Origin: Synechococcales cyanobacterium PMM_0002
GTDB lineage: Bacteria > Cyanobacteriota > Cyanobacteriia > Elainellales > Elainellaceae
Direction of reading: 5' to 3'
NCBI GenBank assembly: GCA_949127925.1
Contig: CASBQX010000087.1
Span: 1-5,186, forward strand
Length of the DNA: 5,186 nucleotides
Positions 1 through 5,186 of this stretch are shown here, one piece after another; the first letter of the stretch is position 1, and every line of letters starts with the position of its first letter. The notes under the pieces are model-generated. The model saw only the letters and a program-made list of their open reading frames with translations. It made no database searches and was not told the origin of the DNA. The translations under genes were made by a program, and so were the position numbers.

Positions 1-1061
1 CCAATGGAACGCGCTACAGCTACGGCGGCATTGCTTACTGGTCGGGCAATACTGAGTTCTTGCGCCAAGTGTGCCAAGACGGCATCGACCTGCACCGATC
101 GCTGTCGGCAGAATTGGAGGCAGACACCCAGTTTCGGGAATTGGATTTGCTGATGGCCATTACGCCCGACGCAGATGGGGTGGCGATCGCCCAAACCTAC
201 AAAGATTGTTTGGTAGTGCCCACTTTGATTACAGCCGAAACGGCCTGTGAGATGGAGCCGCTGTTGAGTCGAGATGCGATCGGTGCGGCGCTGCATGTGC
301 GCCATGGGCATGTTAACCCTGAACAAACTGCCGATGCCTACCGCCAAGCGTTAGTTCGCCTCGGCGGTACAGTCCAGATTGCCCGTGTCCAAGGGTGGGT
401 GATGGCAGGCAACCGCGTCCAAGGCATCGTCACATCGGATGGCACCTTGACGGCGGCTAATGTGGTGGTGTGTGCGGGTGCCTGGAGTCGGAATCTGCTC
501 AAAGCGGCAGGGCTAGTGGTGCCGATTTACTATACTCAAGCAGAATTGGTAGAAACGCTGCCGTTAGAGTTACGGATGCGTAGCCTGGTGATGTTGGCGC
601 AGCTAAAGCGGTTTGCGATGGAAGCGGTTGCAGGTAGTGCCGCTGCCCAGCCGCGATGGGACGAGCCGCTGCAAGAGCTAACGCCACCCGTTCTAGATGA
701 GGGGGCGGTGCAGTTTCAAGACGGACGGATGCGGATTGGCCAAATTAGCCGAATCCTAACTGATCCCGATGCGGTGGCCGATCAAGCCAGTAGTGAAGCC
801 GCTATCCGCCATGGGGTCGGCCATTTCCTGCCAGCGCTGCAAGATGTGCCTGGGAATTGGCGCTCGTGTGCTGTTGCCTTCAGTGGCGATCGCCTCCCTC
901 TAATTGGCGCAGTCCCTGGTGCGGCAGGATTACATGTATTTTCTGGATTTAGCAACCCGTTTGCGCTCCTGCCTCCGCTTGCCCGTCGCTATGCCCAACA
1001 CCTGACTGGAGCGACCGATGATCTGGTGATTCAATGTTCACCGACTCGGTTTCAGCCCTAG
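1..1061 (+). CDS. FAD-dependent oxidoreductase, DAO family (5' partial)
   Basis: The reading frame is open from the left edge (first whole codon at 3) to TAG at 1059-1061, giving 352 visible residues. The TTG at 60 is internal: in-frame coding upstream of it (RYSYGGIAYWSG) continues the same protein. The N-terminal FAD-binding GxGxxG motif is outside the window. Visible marks of the DAO (D-amino acid/glycine oxidase) fold are HVNPEQTADAYRQAL at about residues 103-117, NVVVCAGAWS at 153-162 (the usual strand of the FAD domain before the substrate domain resumes), and GDRLPLIGAVPG followed by HVFSGFSNPFALLPP near the C-terminus, which contact the flavin. Such enzymes oxidise amines or amino acids in the cytoplasm using FAD; the substrate cannot be assigned. 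It is separated from the next gene by 370 bp with a probable terminator, so it is unlikely to belong to the polysaccharide cluster. Family sure, substrate unknown. Confidence 0.88.
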   Translation, partial: NGTRYSYGGIAYWSGNTEFLRQVCQDGIDLHRSLSAELEADTQFRELDLLMAITPDADGVAIAQTYKDCLVVPTLITAETACEMEPLLSRDAIGAALHVRHGHVNPEQTADAYRQALVRLGGTVQIARVQGWVMAGNRVQGIVTSDGTLTAANVVVCAGAWSRNLLKAAGLVVPIYYTQAELVETLPLELRMRSLVMLAQLKRFAMEAVAGSAAAQPRWDEPLQELTPPVLDEGAVQFQDGRMRIGQISRILTDPDAVADQASSEAAIRHGVGHFLPALQDVPGNWRSCAVAFSGDRLPLIGAVPGAAGLHVFSGFSNPFALLPPLARRYAQHLTGATDDLVIQCSPTRFQP

Positions 1062-1088
1062 GATTCTATTGAGGATGCGACATCTGTT

Positions 1089-1157
1089 GTAGGGGCGAAC
1101 GGCCGTTCGCCCTTACTCCGCCATTCTTCGATGGGGCGAACGGCCGTTCGCCCCTAC
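1089..1157. repeat. Paired palindromic repeats forming a long inverted repeat
   Basis: Two copies of the core GGGCGAACGGCCGTTCGCCC sit 42 bp apart. Copy 1 (1089-1116) is a 28-bp palindrome with a single mismatch, centred between 1102 and 1103. Copy 2 (1133-1154) is a perfect 22-bp palindrome centred between 1143 and 1144. Taken together, 1089-1112 and 1134-1157 are perfect 24-bp inverted arms around a 21-nt spacer, starting GTAGGGGCG and ending CGCCCCTAC. Each copy can fold alone or the two can fold into one long hairpin. This type of G/C-rich palindrome is familiar as a dispersed intergenic repeat in cyanobacteria (general knowledge, no search run). It may be MITE- or REP-like, or act as a transcript end for the upstream gene. 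No target-site duplication is evident. Confidence 0.85.
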
Positions 1158-1195
1158 CAGCAATCAAATTCCCGATTTTAATTAAATCCATAATC

Positions 1196-1240
1196 CTTAG
1201 ATCCCCAGAGCTTAGATCCCCAGAGCTTAGATCCCCAGAA
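1196..1240. repeat. 15-bp tandem repeat, three copies
   Basis: The unit CTTAGATCCCCAGAG occurs at 1196-1210 and 1211-1225 identically, and at 1226-1240 with a final G-to-A change. The third copy runs directly into the hairpin at 1239-1269, its last two bases forming the start of the stem. It is noncoding in any gene I recognise. Function unknown; copy number could vary by slippage. Confidence 0.9.
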
Positions 1241-1269
1241 CAGCGTACTGCTCAGCAGTACGCTGTTTT
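1239..1269 (+). terminator. Probable rho-independent terminator
   Basis: A perfect 13-bp stem is formed by AACAGCGTACTGC (1239-1251) and GCAGTACGCTGTT (1255-1267), with a three-base TCA loop. Pairing can extend outward by about three more pairs including one G-U. The 3' arm ends in a TTTT run at 1266-1269. On the opposite strand the stem is not followed by a T-run, so it reads as a + strand terminator. It lies about 180 nt after the oxidoreductase stop and about 160 nt before the aminotransferase start, which fits insulating the two. The T-run is short, so efficiency is uncertain. Confidence 0.55.
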
Positions 1270-1431
1270 GATCTCTGGACTGATCCCCATTGCTTCAATC
1301 CCTGATGCTGTGCTTTCATTGACTCTTCATCCCTGCTCTCCCCCAACTTCACCGTCGATCTCGCATAAATAGGTATAGGCTCTGACTCCACATAGATCCC
1401 AGCCTCTTCCGGTTCTCCTATCCTCATCGCC

Positions 1432-2655
1432 ATGCAGACGCTAACAACTCCTCCGATGTTGATTCCTCCAATGCGCCCTGAGAGTTTAGGTGTTCCTTTA
1501 ATTGACCTCAAATGCCAACACCAACCCATTCAGCACAAAATTGAACGGGCGATCCAATCGGTCATACAGGCCGAAGACTTTATTTTGGGACGGGCATTGA
1601 TCGATTTTGAGATCGCCTTTGCCCATGCCAGCGGCAGTCACTATGGGGTGGGCGTAGGCAGCGGCACCGATGCGATCGCCCTCGGGTTACGCGCCTGTGG
1701 CATTGGTCAAGGCGATGAAGTGATTGTGCCAGCTAATACCTTTGTGGCTACCCTCATTGGGGTCTTGCAGACCGGAGCGACCCCAGTTCTAGTAGACTGC
1801 GACCCCAACACCGCCTTAATCGACCTGATGGCAGCCGAGAAGGCGATCACGGCCAACACCCGCGCTATTGTTCCGGTGCATCTCTACGGTCAAATGGTCT
1901 CACCTCGTCAGCTGCTAGACTTGGCGGGCACCTATGATTTGCTCATTTTTGAAGATGCCGCTCAGTCGCACCTCGCCGAACGGGAAGGCTATCGAGCGGG
2001 ATCAGTTGGCTTGGCCGCTGCCTTTAGCTTTTATCCCAGCAAAAATTTGGGAGCGTTGGGCGATGGCGGTATGGTGCTGACACAAGAACCGCATATTGCC
2101 GAAACCATGCGATCGCTGCGCAACTACGGCGCAGCCCGTAAATATCACCATATAGAATTTGGCGTTAATAGCCGATTAGATACGCTTCAGGCTGCGGTAT
2201 TGGGGGTGAAGCTGCCCTACCTGCCCGAATGGAATAGCGATCGCCAGCGCGTGGCTCAACACTATCAGACGCTGCTGGCTCCGCTGGCCGGAGTCGGGAT
2301 TGTCCCCATGCAAAATGTCAGCGGCACGGGGCATGTCTATCACCTCTATGTAGTGCGCGTCACCGACGATTGCGCCATTGATCGCTCTAGACTGCAAGTT
2401 GAGTTAGAGACCAAGGGGATTCAAACAGGAATTCACTACCCGACGCCCTGTCACTTGCAGCCCGCCTTCCAACATCTTGGCTACCAGCTGGGCGACTTCC
2501 CGCATACCGAGCAGCTCTGCCGCCAGGTGCTCTCACTGCCTATGTATCCGGGTCTGAGCGATGTTCAGCTGCATCGGGTTGCAGCGACTCTAGCCACCAG
2601 CCTCAATCTCCCCTTGCGGCCAATTTGCGCTGATTCTGTCTTGTTCTCCAATTAA
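1432..2655 (+). CDS. DegT/DnrJ/EryC1/StrS family aminotransferase
   Basis: A 407-residue PLP-dependent enzyme of the sugar aminotransferase family, which transfers an amino group (usually from glutamate) to a keto-sugar nucleotide in the cytoplasm for polysaccharide, LPS or antibiotic sugars. Seen in order: PLIDLKCQ (22-29), the usual family opening; GSGTDAIALGL (77-87), the cofactor phosphate loop; VPANTFVAT (99-107); EDAAQSH (174-180), whose Asp175 and Gln178 contact the PLP ring; SFYPSKNLGALGDGG (199-213), whose Lys204 is the expected Schiff-base lysine; NSRLD (246-250); HYPTP (335-339); and SLPMYPGL (368-375). All key residues are present and the length is slightly above the usual 365-400, because of about 20 extra N-terminal residues. 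No Shine-Dalgarno is visible at 1432; ATGs at 1456 and 1471 are alternative starts that keep the whole domain. It resembles FdtB/QdtB/WecE-type enzymes, but the exact sugar cannot be told. Its place before the exosortase and exporter genes suggests an exopolysaccharide role (inference). Confidence 0.93.
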   Translation: MQTLTTPPMLIPPMRPESLGVPLIDLKCQHQPIQHKIERAIQSVIQAEDFILGRALIDFEIAFAHASGSHYGVGVGSGTDAIALGLRACGIGQGDEVIVPANTFVATLIGVLQTGATPVLVDCDPNTALIDLMAAEKAITANTRAIVPVHLYGQMVSPRQLLDLAGTYDLLIFEDAAQSHLAEREGYRAGSVGLAAAFSFYPSKNLGALGDGGMVLTQEPHIAETMRSLRNYGAARKYHHIEFGVNSRLDTLQAAVLGVKLPYLPEWNSDRQRVAQHYQTLLAPLAGVGIVPMQNVSGTGHVYHLYVVRVTDDCAIDRSRLQVELETKGIQTGIHYPTPCHLQPAFQHLGYQLGDFPHTEQLCRQVLSLPMYPGLSDVQLHRVAATLATSLNLPLRPICADSVLFSN

Positions 2656-2671
2656 GTCTCTCCTAATATAA

Positions 2672-2708
2672 GTCTCATGCCCGGTGAGACATCCTTCACA
2701 GCTTTTTT
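2672..2708 (+). terminator. Weak hairpin and T-run after the aminotransferase
   Basis: GTCTCA (2672-2677) and TGAGAC (2685-2690) form a 6-bp stem with a 7-nt loop, 16 nt after the aminotransferase stop. A run of six T begins at 2703, 12 nt past the stem, which is too far for a canonical terminator. An alternative short stem, GTGAG (2684-2688) with TTCAC (2695-2699), would sit closer to the T-run. This could be a leaky terminator or leader structure between the aminotransferase and exosortase genes. A poor promoter-like pair, TTCACA (2695-2700) and GATACT (2720-2725) with a 19-bp spacer, overlaps it; I do not call it separately. Confidence 0.3.
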
Positions 2709-2777
2709 AAGGATTGCGTGATACTTTTTGAAAAGGTGCCTCCTCAACCTTGTTCAGCAACTACCCGTTAGAGTTTC

Positions 2778-3737
2778 ATGCTCCCTCCCAGCATCCGACC
2801 CTTGCCGTTGGGTCAGAATTTGCTATCTGCCATGGTGTTAGGTCTGTTGGGTGTGCTGTATGCGCCCTTACTTTTGCATTGGGTGGATGGCTGGCTAACC
2901 AAAAGCATTAGCATTGAGCACGAGTACTATAGCCACGGGTTGATTGGTCTGCCGCTGGCGGCCTACCTGGCCGCCAGCGATCGCGATCGCTGGCGGCAAT
3001 TGCCCAATCAGACCCATGTACTAGGCATGATCTGCCTGGTGGCTGGGGTGGTGCTGTATGGGGTACAGCTACCCGATGCGCTTAACCTATCGTTGCCGCT
3101 GGTGCTGCTGGGGCTTATTTTTTGGTTGAAGGGAATTTTTGGTGTGCGGCTGCTGGGGTTTCCGCTGTTGCTGGTGGCATTGGCCACGCCAACCCCACTT
3201 CCCTATTTGCTCACTCCCTATACGCTGCCGCTGCAACGCTTGATTGCGTTAGTGGCAGGGTTGATTTTGATGCAGTTTGGTATGGATGTGCGGGTAGAGC
3301 AGATTTACCTGTTTGTGAATGGGCAGATTGTCGAAATTGCGCCCTATTGTGCCGGTCTAAAAATGCTGTTTGCCAGCTTTTATATGGGGCTAATTTTGCT
3401 GTACTGGACGGGAGCCTGGGCTTCTCGCCTTAAAACCACTACCTTTTTCATCGGTGTGCTGCTGGTGAGCACGACGGCAAATATTATTCGCAATACGCTG
3501 CTGAGCTACTTTCACGGGACTGGGCGATCGCAGGCGTTTGATTGGCTGCATGAAGGCTGGGGCGGCGATCTCTATTCGGCCTGTGCGCTAGGGCTGCTGG
3601 TATTTTTGCTGCGGGGGATTGAATGGGCGATCGCCACTTGGAGTCCGGCTGCTGCTAGCCCTGATTTGACTGATCCTGGCCGCGATATTCCCAGCGCTAC
3701 AGGTGCAACCGCTAGCCGTAGCCGCTCACGTAAATAA
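2778..3737 (+). CDS. crtB: Cyanoexosortase B (PEP-CTERM-type sorting transpeptidase)
   Basis: A 319-residue integral inner-membrane protein of the exosortase/archaeosortase family. These enzymes recognise and cleave C-terminal PEP-CTERM-like tripartite signals on secreted proteins and are typically encoded with exopolysaccharide genes. About eight hydrophobic segments are visible, near residues 14-36, 53-65, 80-98, 104-117, 121-138, 152-168, 193-210, 221-243 and 264-283 (some may be one helix or re-entrant). The catalytic set is intact: Cys191 in EIAPYCAGLK, Arg238 in TTANIIRNTLL and His258 in FDWLHEGWGG. Residues 289-319 form a polar, low-complexity tail ending in RSRSRK. The subfamily 'B' assignment rests largely on the next gene, which looks like the B-system partner. 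The symbol crtB is the one used for this family and must not be confused with phytoene synthase. Start ATG at 2778 lies shortly before the first membrane segment; only a weak GAG precedes it. Exosortase is near certain; the B subtype is probable. Confidence 0.88.
   Translation: MLPPSIRPLPLGQNLLSAMVLGLLGVLYAPLLLHWVDGWLTKSISIEHEYYSHGLIGLPLAAYLAASDRDRWRQLPNQTHVLGMICLVAGVVLYGVQLPDALNLSLPLVLLGLIFWLKGIFGVRLLGFPLLLVALATPTPLPYLLTPYTLPLQRLIALVAGLILMQFGMDVRVEQIYLFVNGQIVEIAPYCAGLKMLFASFYMGLILLYWTGAWASRLKTTTFFIGVLLVSTTANIIRNTLLSYFHGTGRSQAFDWLHEGWGGDLYSACALGLLVFLLRGIEWAIATWSPAAASPDLTDPGRDIPSATGATASRSRSRK
2951..2997. repeat. Nested palindrome with double HIP1 inside the exosortase gene
   Basis: Bases 2970-2997 are a perfect 28-bp palindrome centred between 2983 and 2984. 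Its middle, GCGATCGCGATCGC (2977-2990), is two overlapping HIP1 octamers. The outer arm CGCTGGCGGC (2988-2997) also occurs directly repeated at 2953-2962. The central arm GCCGCCAGCG (2970-2979) can therefore pair with either neighbour, giving two mutually exclusive hairpins. The sequence is translated through (about residues 59-73, including AASDRDRWR), in a hydrophilic loop between membrane segments. Confidence 0.9.
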
Positions 3738-3750
3738 GTTCTGAATCTTG

Positions 3751-3787
3751 AGTTTTGAGTTTTGAGTTAGACAATCAACTCAAAACT
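3751..3787. repeat. TTGAGTT direct repeats and inverted repeat between exosortase and partner gene
   Basis: Three overlapping TTGAGTT copies lie at about 3748-3768. AGTTTTGAGTT occurs at 3751-3761 and again at 3758-3768. Both copies are perfectly complementary to AACTCAAAACT at 3777-3787, so an 11-bp A/T-rich stem can form with an 8-nt (or 15-nt) loop in two registers. There is no T-run after it, so it is not a standard terminator. It could limit read-through, stabilise the exosortase transcript end or be a dispersed intergenic repeat. The TTG at 3787 falls at the end of the 3' arm, which argues against that codon as a start. Confidence 0.75.
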
Positions 3788-3843
3788 TGGAACTTAAACC
3801 TCATTCATTCCTGACTAAACCCATTGCCCGTTTTTCTAGTCCT

Positions 3844-4638
3844 ATGGTTTCGTCTCCTTCATCTCGGCAGGTTCAAATGGTGCGGCTGTTGGCAGCAATT
3901 TTTGTGCTGGCGATCGCCCTGACTCAGGCACTGCCCCACTACCTCACAGGTGAATGGGCCTGGACTCATCCTCCCCAGGTAAAACAGCTAGAGCAGTTGC
4001 AGGCACTGCAAAAGCAAGGGTTAACGGTGCCAGACTGGCAGCCATTAAGTCAGGAGACAATGCGCCTTGGGGGGCATCGCTGGTCAGTGCAGCAATTTGT
4101 GGCTCCGACTCCTCAGCTGTCGACTCCTCAGTTGCCGACTCCTCAGATGCCGACTCCTCAGCTGCCTACTCCTCAGCTGCCGACTACAGACATGACCGTG
4201 GTGCTGATGCTGCGGCCGCAGTTAGAAAATACAGATCAACCCCAGATAGACTGGGTTAACATTGGCAGTGAGTTTGGCTGGACGGCCGATGCCGATCGCT
4301 GGATTGAATTCTCAGCGCCCTCACCTGCGGGTCACTCTACCCTCGTTCAAGCCCGCTTCTTGCGGTATTGGGATCACAGTCAGACCTATGCTGCTGTGCA
4401 GTGGTATGCCCAATCTAACGGCGGCAGCGCCAACGCTAGCCGCTGGTTTTGGGCCGATCAGGTGAGCCAATGGCGCGATCGCCAACGGATGCCTTGGGTA
4501 GCGGTGAGCCTGTTGATCCCGATCGAGCCACTCGGAGAGTTAGACGCGACTCGGGCGATCGCCCAGTCGCTCGGACAAACGGTGCAGTCTACGCTTTCGG
4601 CAACCATGCTTCCCTCCTCTAACCGATTGTTACCTTGA
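3844..4638 (+). CDS. Cyanoexosortase B system-associated protein
   Basis: I choose ATG at 3844 (264 residues). The frame is open back to a TTG at 3787 (283 residues), but that codon lies in an inverted repeat and the extra residues look non-conserved; ATG at 3877 is a third option. One hydrophobic segment (about 13-30) suggests an N-terminal anchor with the rest in the periplasm. It is followed by PHYLTGEWAW (31-40), a possible short coiled or helical stretch (44-60), a Pro/Gln repeat (88-112) and a C-terminal domain rich in Trp (13 in total) with QARFLRYWDHSQTYAAVQWY (169-188). The repeat is five units of PTPQL type, with STPQL and PTPQM variants. Sequence character and position directly after an exosortase match the partner protein found with cyanoexosortase B. 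It may play an EpsI-like role, but its biochemical function is not known. It sits 11 nt before the export gene, so co-transcription is likely. No catalytic motif is recognised and it contains no cysteine. Confidence 0.75.
   Translation: MVSSPSSRQVQMVRLLAAIFVLAIALTQALPHYLTGEWAWTHPPQVKQLEQLQALQKQGLTVPDWQPLSQETMRLGGHRWSVQQFVAPTPQLSTPQLPTPQMPTPQLPTPQLPTTDMTVVLMLRPQLENTDQPQIDWVNIGSEFGWTADADRWIEFSAPSPAGHSTLVQARFLRYWDHSQTYAAVQWYAQSNGGSANASRWFWADQVSQWRDRQRMPWVAVSLLIPIEPLGELDATRAIAQSLGQTVQSTLSATMLPSSNRLLP
4105..4179. repeat. In-frame 15-bp minisatellite, five copies
   Basis: Five imperfect copies of CCGACTCCTCAGCTG lie head to tail, each encoding P/S-T-P-Q-L/M, followed by a partial unit (CCGACT, 4180-4185). 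The period is a multiple of three, so gain or loss of units preserves the frame. It encodes a flexible Pro-rich linker between the membrane-proximal part and the C-terminal domain of the exosortase partner protein. Confidence 0.92.
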
Positions 4639-4649
4639 GCCGATGTTTT

Positions 4650-5186
4650 ATGTCTATCCTCTTTAAGAGTTCTCAGCCTAGAATGGCGGCTCTGCTGCTG
4701 GGTCTATTGCTGGGATATGACGGGGTGGGCACGACATCGCTGGCGCTGGCGCAGACGACGGTGCCGATTCCGGTACCCACGCCCACGCCTGCGCCTCCTC
4801 AACCTGTTGTCAAACCCCCTCAGCGATCGCCTCAACCCAATCCTAATCCCGGACGATCGGGCAATCCAACACCGCTCAGCGTCGAATTCAATCGCTATCG
4901 GCTAGGCCCAGGCGATTCTCTGTTTATTAGCGTCCTCCGCTTTCCCGATCTAAGCTTTCAAGGCACCGTTGACCTAGAAGGAAACTTGCTGGTGCCGCTG
5001 GTGGGAGCATTGCGGCTAGAGGGGTTAACCCTAGAGCAGGCTAGAGGGCGGCTGCGCCAGGAATTGAATCAGTTTGTGGTCGAGCCGCAAGTCGATCTGA
5101 TTTTGATTGCTCAGCGTCCTGTACGCGTTACGGTGCTGGGTCAAGTGGTTAGACCTGGACTCTATCCATTGGAGAGTCCGCAGCTA
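4650..5186 (+). CDS. Wza-like polysaccharide biosynthesis/export protein (3' partial)
   Basis: An open frame from ATG at 4650 to the right edge, exactly 179 codons, with no stop seen. Residues 1-35 look like a signal peptide (hydrophobic 13-22, cleavage probably after LALA, before QTT). There is no cysteine, so no lipobox. Residues 39-76 are Pro-rich (PVPTPTPAPPQP and onward), a linker. The Poly_export domain begins at YRLGPGDSLFISV (83-95) and continues through GTVDLEGNLLVPLVGALRLE (105-124), GLTLEQARGRLRQEL (125-139) and VEPQVDLILI (144-153). RPVRVTVLGQVVRPGLYPL (156-174) is the start of an SLBB domain. The family forms periplasmic/outer-membrane channels that export exopolysaccharide or capsule with a Wzc-type partner. 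It starts 11 nt after the exosortase partner gene. An internal ATG at 4683 is an alternative start that would still leave a signal peptide. Family assignment is firm; the rest of the gene lies outside the window. Confidence 0.9.
   Translation, partial: MSILFKSSQPRMAALLLGLLLGYDGVGTTSLALAQTTVPIPVPTPTPAPPQPVVKPPQRSPQPNPNPGRSGNPTPLSVEFNRYRLGPGDSLFISVLRFPDLSFQGTVDLEGNLLVPLVGALRLEGLTLEQARGRLRQELNQFVVEPQVDLILIAQRPVRVTVLGQVVRPGLYPLESPQL

Larger units (their letters stand above)
1062..1431. other. Repeat-rich intergenic region, no gene seen
   Basis: No convincing gene lies in these 370 bases. The only long reverse-strand reading frame here (1227-1529) runs into the aminotransferase start and resembles nothing I recognise. 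The region contains, in order, a double palindrome (1089-1157), an A/T-rich stretch (about 1165-1195), three 15-bp direct repeats (1196-1240) and a hairpin with a T-run (1239-1269). From about 1271 to 1431 it is pyrimidine-rich and unstructured. It presumably contains the aminotransferase promoter. TATAGG at 1374-1379 could be a -10 box, but no matching -35 is visible, so I do not call it. Confidence 0.7.

Noticed and set aside
60..62. TTG as start codon of the FAD oxidoreductase
   Set aside because: The frame is open upstream to the window edge and the upstream residues are typical of the family, so the gene is truncated by the window.
1089..1157. Insertion sequence or complete MITE with target duplication
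   Set aside because: No transposase is encoded and no flanking direct duplication is visible, so only a palindromic repeat is called.
1196..1240. CRISPR-like array
   Set aside because: The 15-bp units are contiguous with no spacers, and no cas gene is present.
1227..1529. 100-residue reverse-strand reading frame
   Set aside because: It overlaps the aminotransferase start and the repeat region, shows no recognisable domain, and has composition expected of a shadow frame.
2695..2725. Promoter TTCACA/GATACT before the exosortase gene
   Set aside because: The spacer of 19 bp and a 4/6 match at -10 are too weak to call from sequence alone.
3122..3433. Alternative-frame reading frame inside the exosortase gene
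   Set aside because: The overlapping exosortase frame carries the catalytic motifs; this one is an out-of-frame shadow.
4717..4905. 62-residue Arg/Pro-rich reading frame at the start of the exporter
   Set aside because: It is an out-of-frame reading of the signal peptide and Pro-rich linker of the exporter, which continues open to the window end in another frame.
2778..5186. A PEP-CTERM substrate protein encoded beside the exosortase
   Set aside because: None of the encoded proteins with a visible C-terminus has the sorting motif, hydrophobic helix and basic cluster; the exporter's C-terminus is outside the window.

Overview
The window looks like cyanobacterial chromosome. The octamer GCGATCGC (HIP1, the highly iterated palindrome of cyanobacterial genomes) occurs 13 times in 5.2 kb. 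Start sites mostly lack clear Shine-Dalgarno sequences, and the best-recognised gene belongs to the cyanoexosortase group. The genus cannot be fixed from the sequence; a filamentous or Leptolyngbya-like cyanobacterium is a guess only.

Layout, all genes on the + strand. (1) 1-1061: the 3' part of a DAO-fold FAD-dependent oxidoreductase, whose N-terminal Rossmann region lies off the left edge. (2) 1062-1431: a repeat-rich intergenic region. It holds a pair of large palindromes forming a long inverted repeat, a triple 15-bp tandem repeat, and a strong hairpin with a short T-run that is probably a terminator. (3) 1432-2655: a complete DegT/DnrJ/EryC1/StrS PLP-dependent sugar aminotransferase. (4) 2778-3737: a complete multi-pass exosortase with the Cys/Arg/His catalytic set, best called cyanoexosortase B. 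(5) 3844-4638: a single-pass, Trp-rich protein matching in position and character the cyanoexosortase B system-associated protein; it carries a five-fold in-frame 15-bp repeat. (6) 4650 to the right edge: the N-terminal 179 codons of a Wza-like polysaccharide export protein, still open at the window end.

Functional picture (inference from family knowledge and gene order): genes 4-6 are co-oriented and closely spaced (about 106 and 11 nt apart), so they probably form a transcription unit. This unit links an exosortase, which processes PEP-CTERM-type C-terminal sorting signals at the inner membrane, to outer-membrane exopolysaccharide export. The upstream aminotransferase would supply an amino-sugar nucleotide for the same polysaccharide. 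The FAD oxidoreductase is separated by a probable terminator and is likely unrelated. No PEP-CTERM substrate is encoded in the window. I see no RNA gene, CRISPR array or insertion sequence. The system is recognisable rather than wholly new; the unusual points are its repeats and palindromes.
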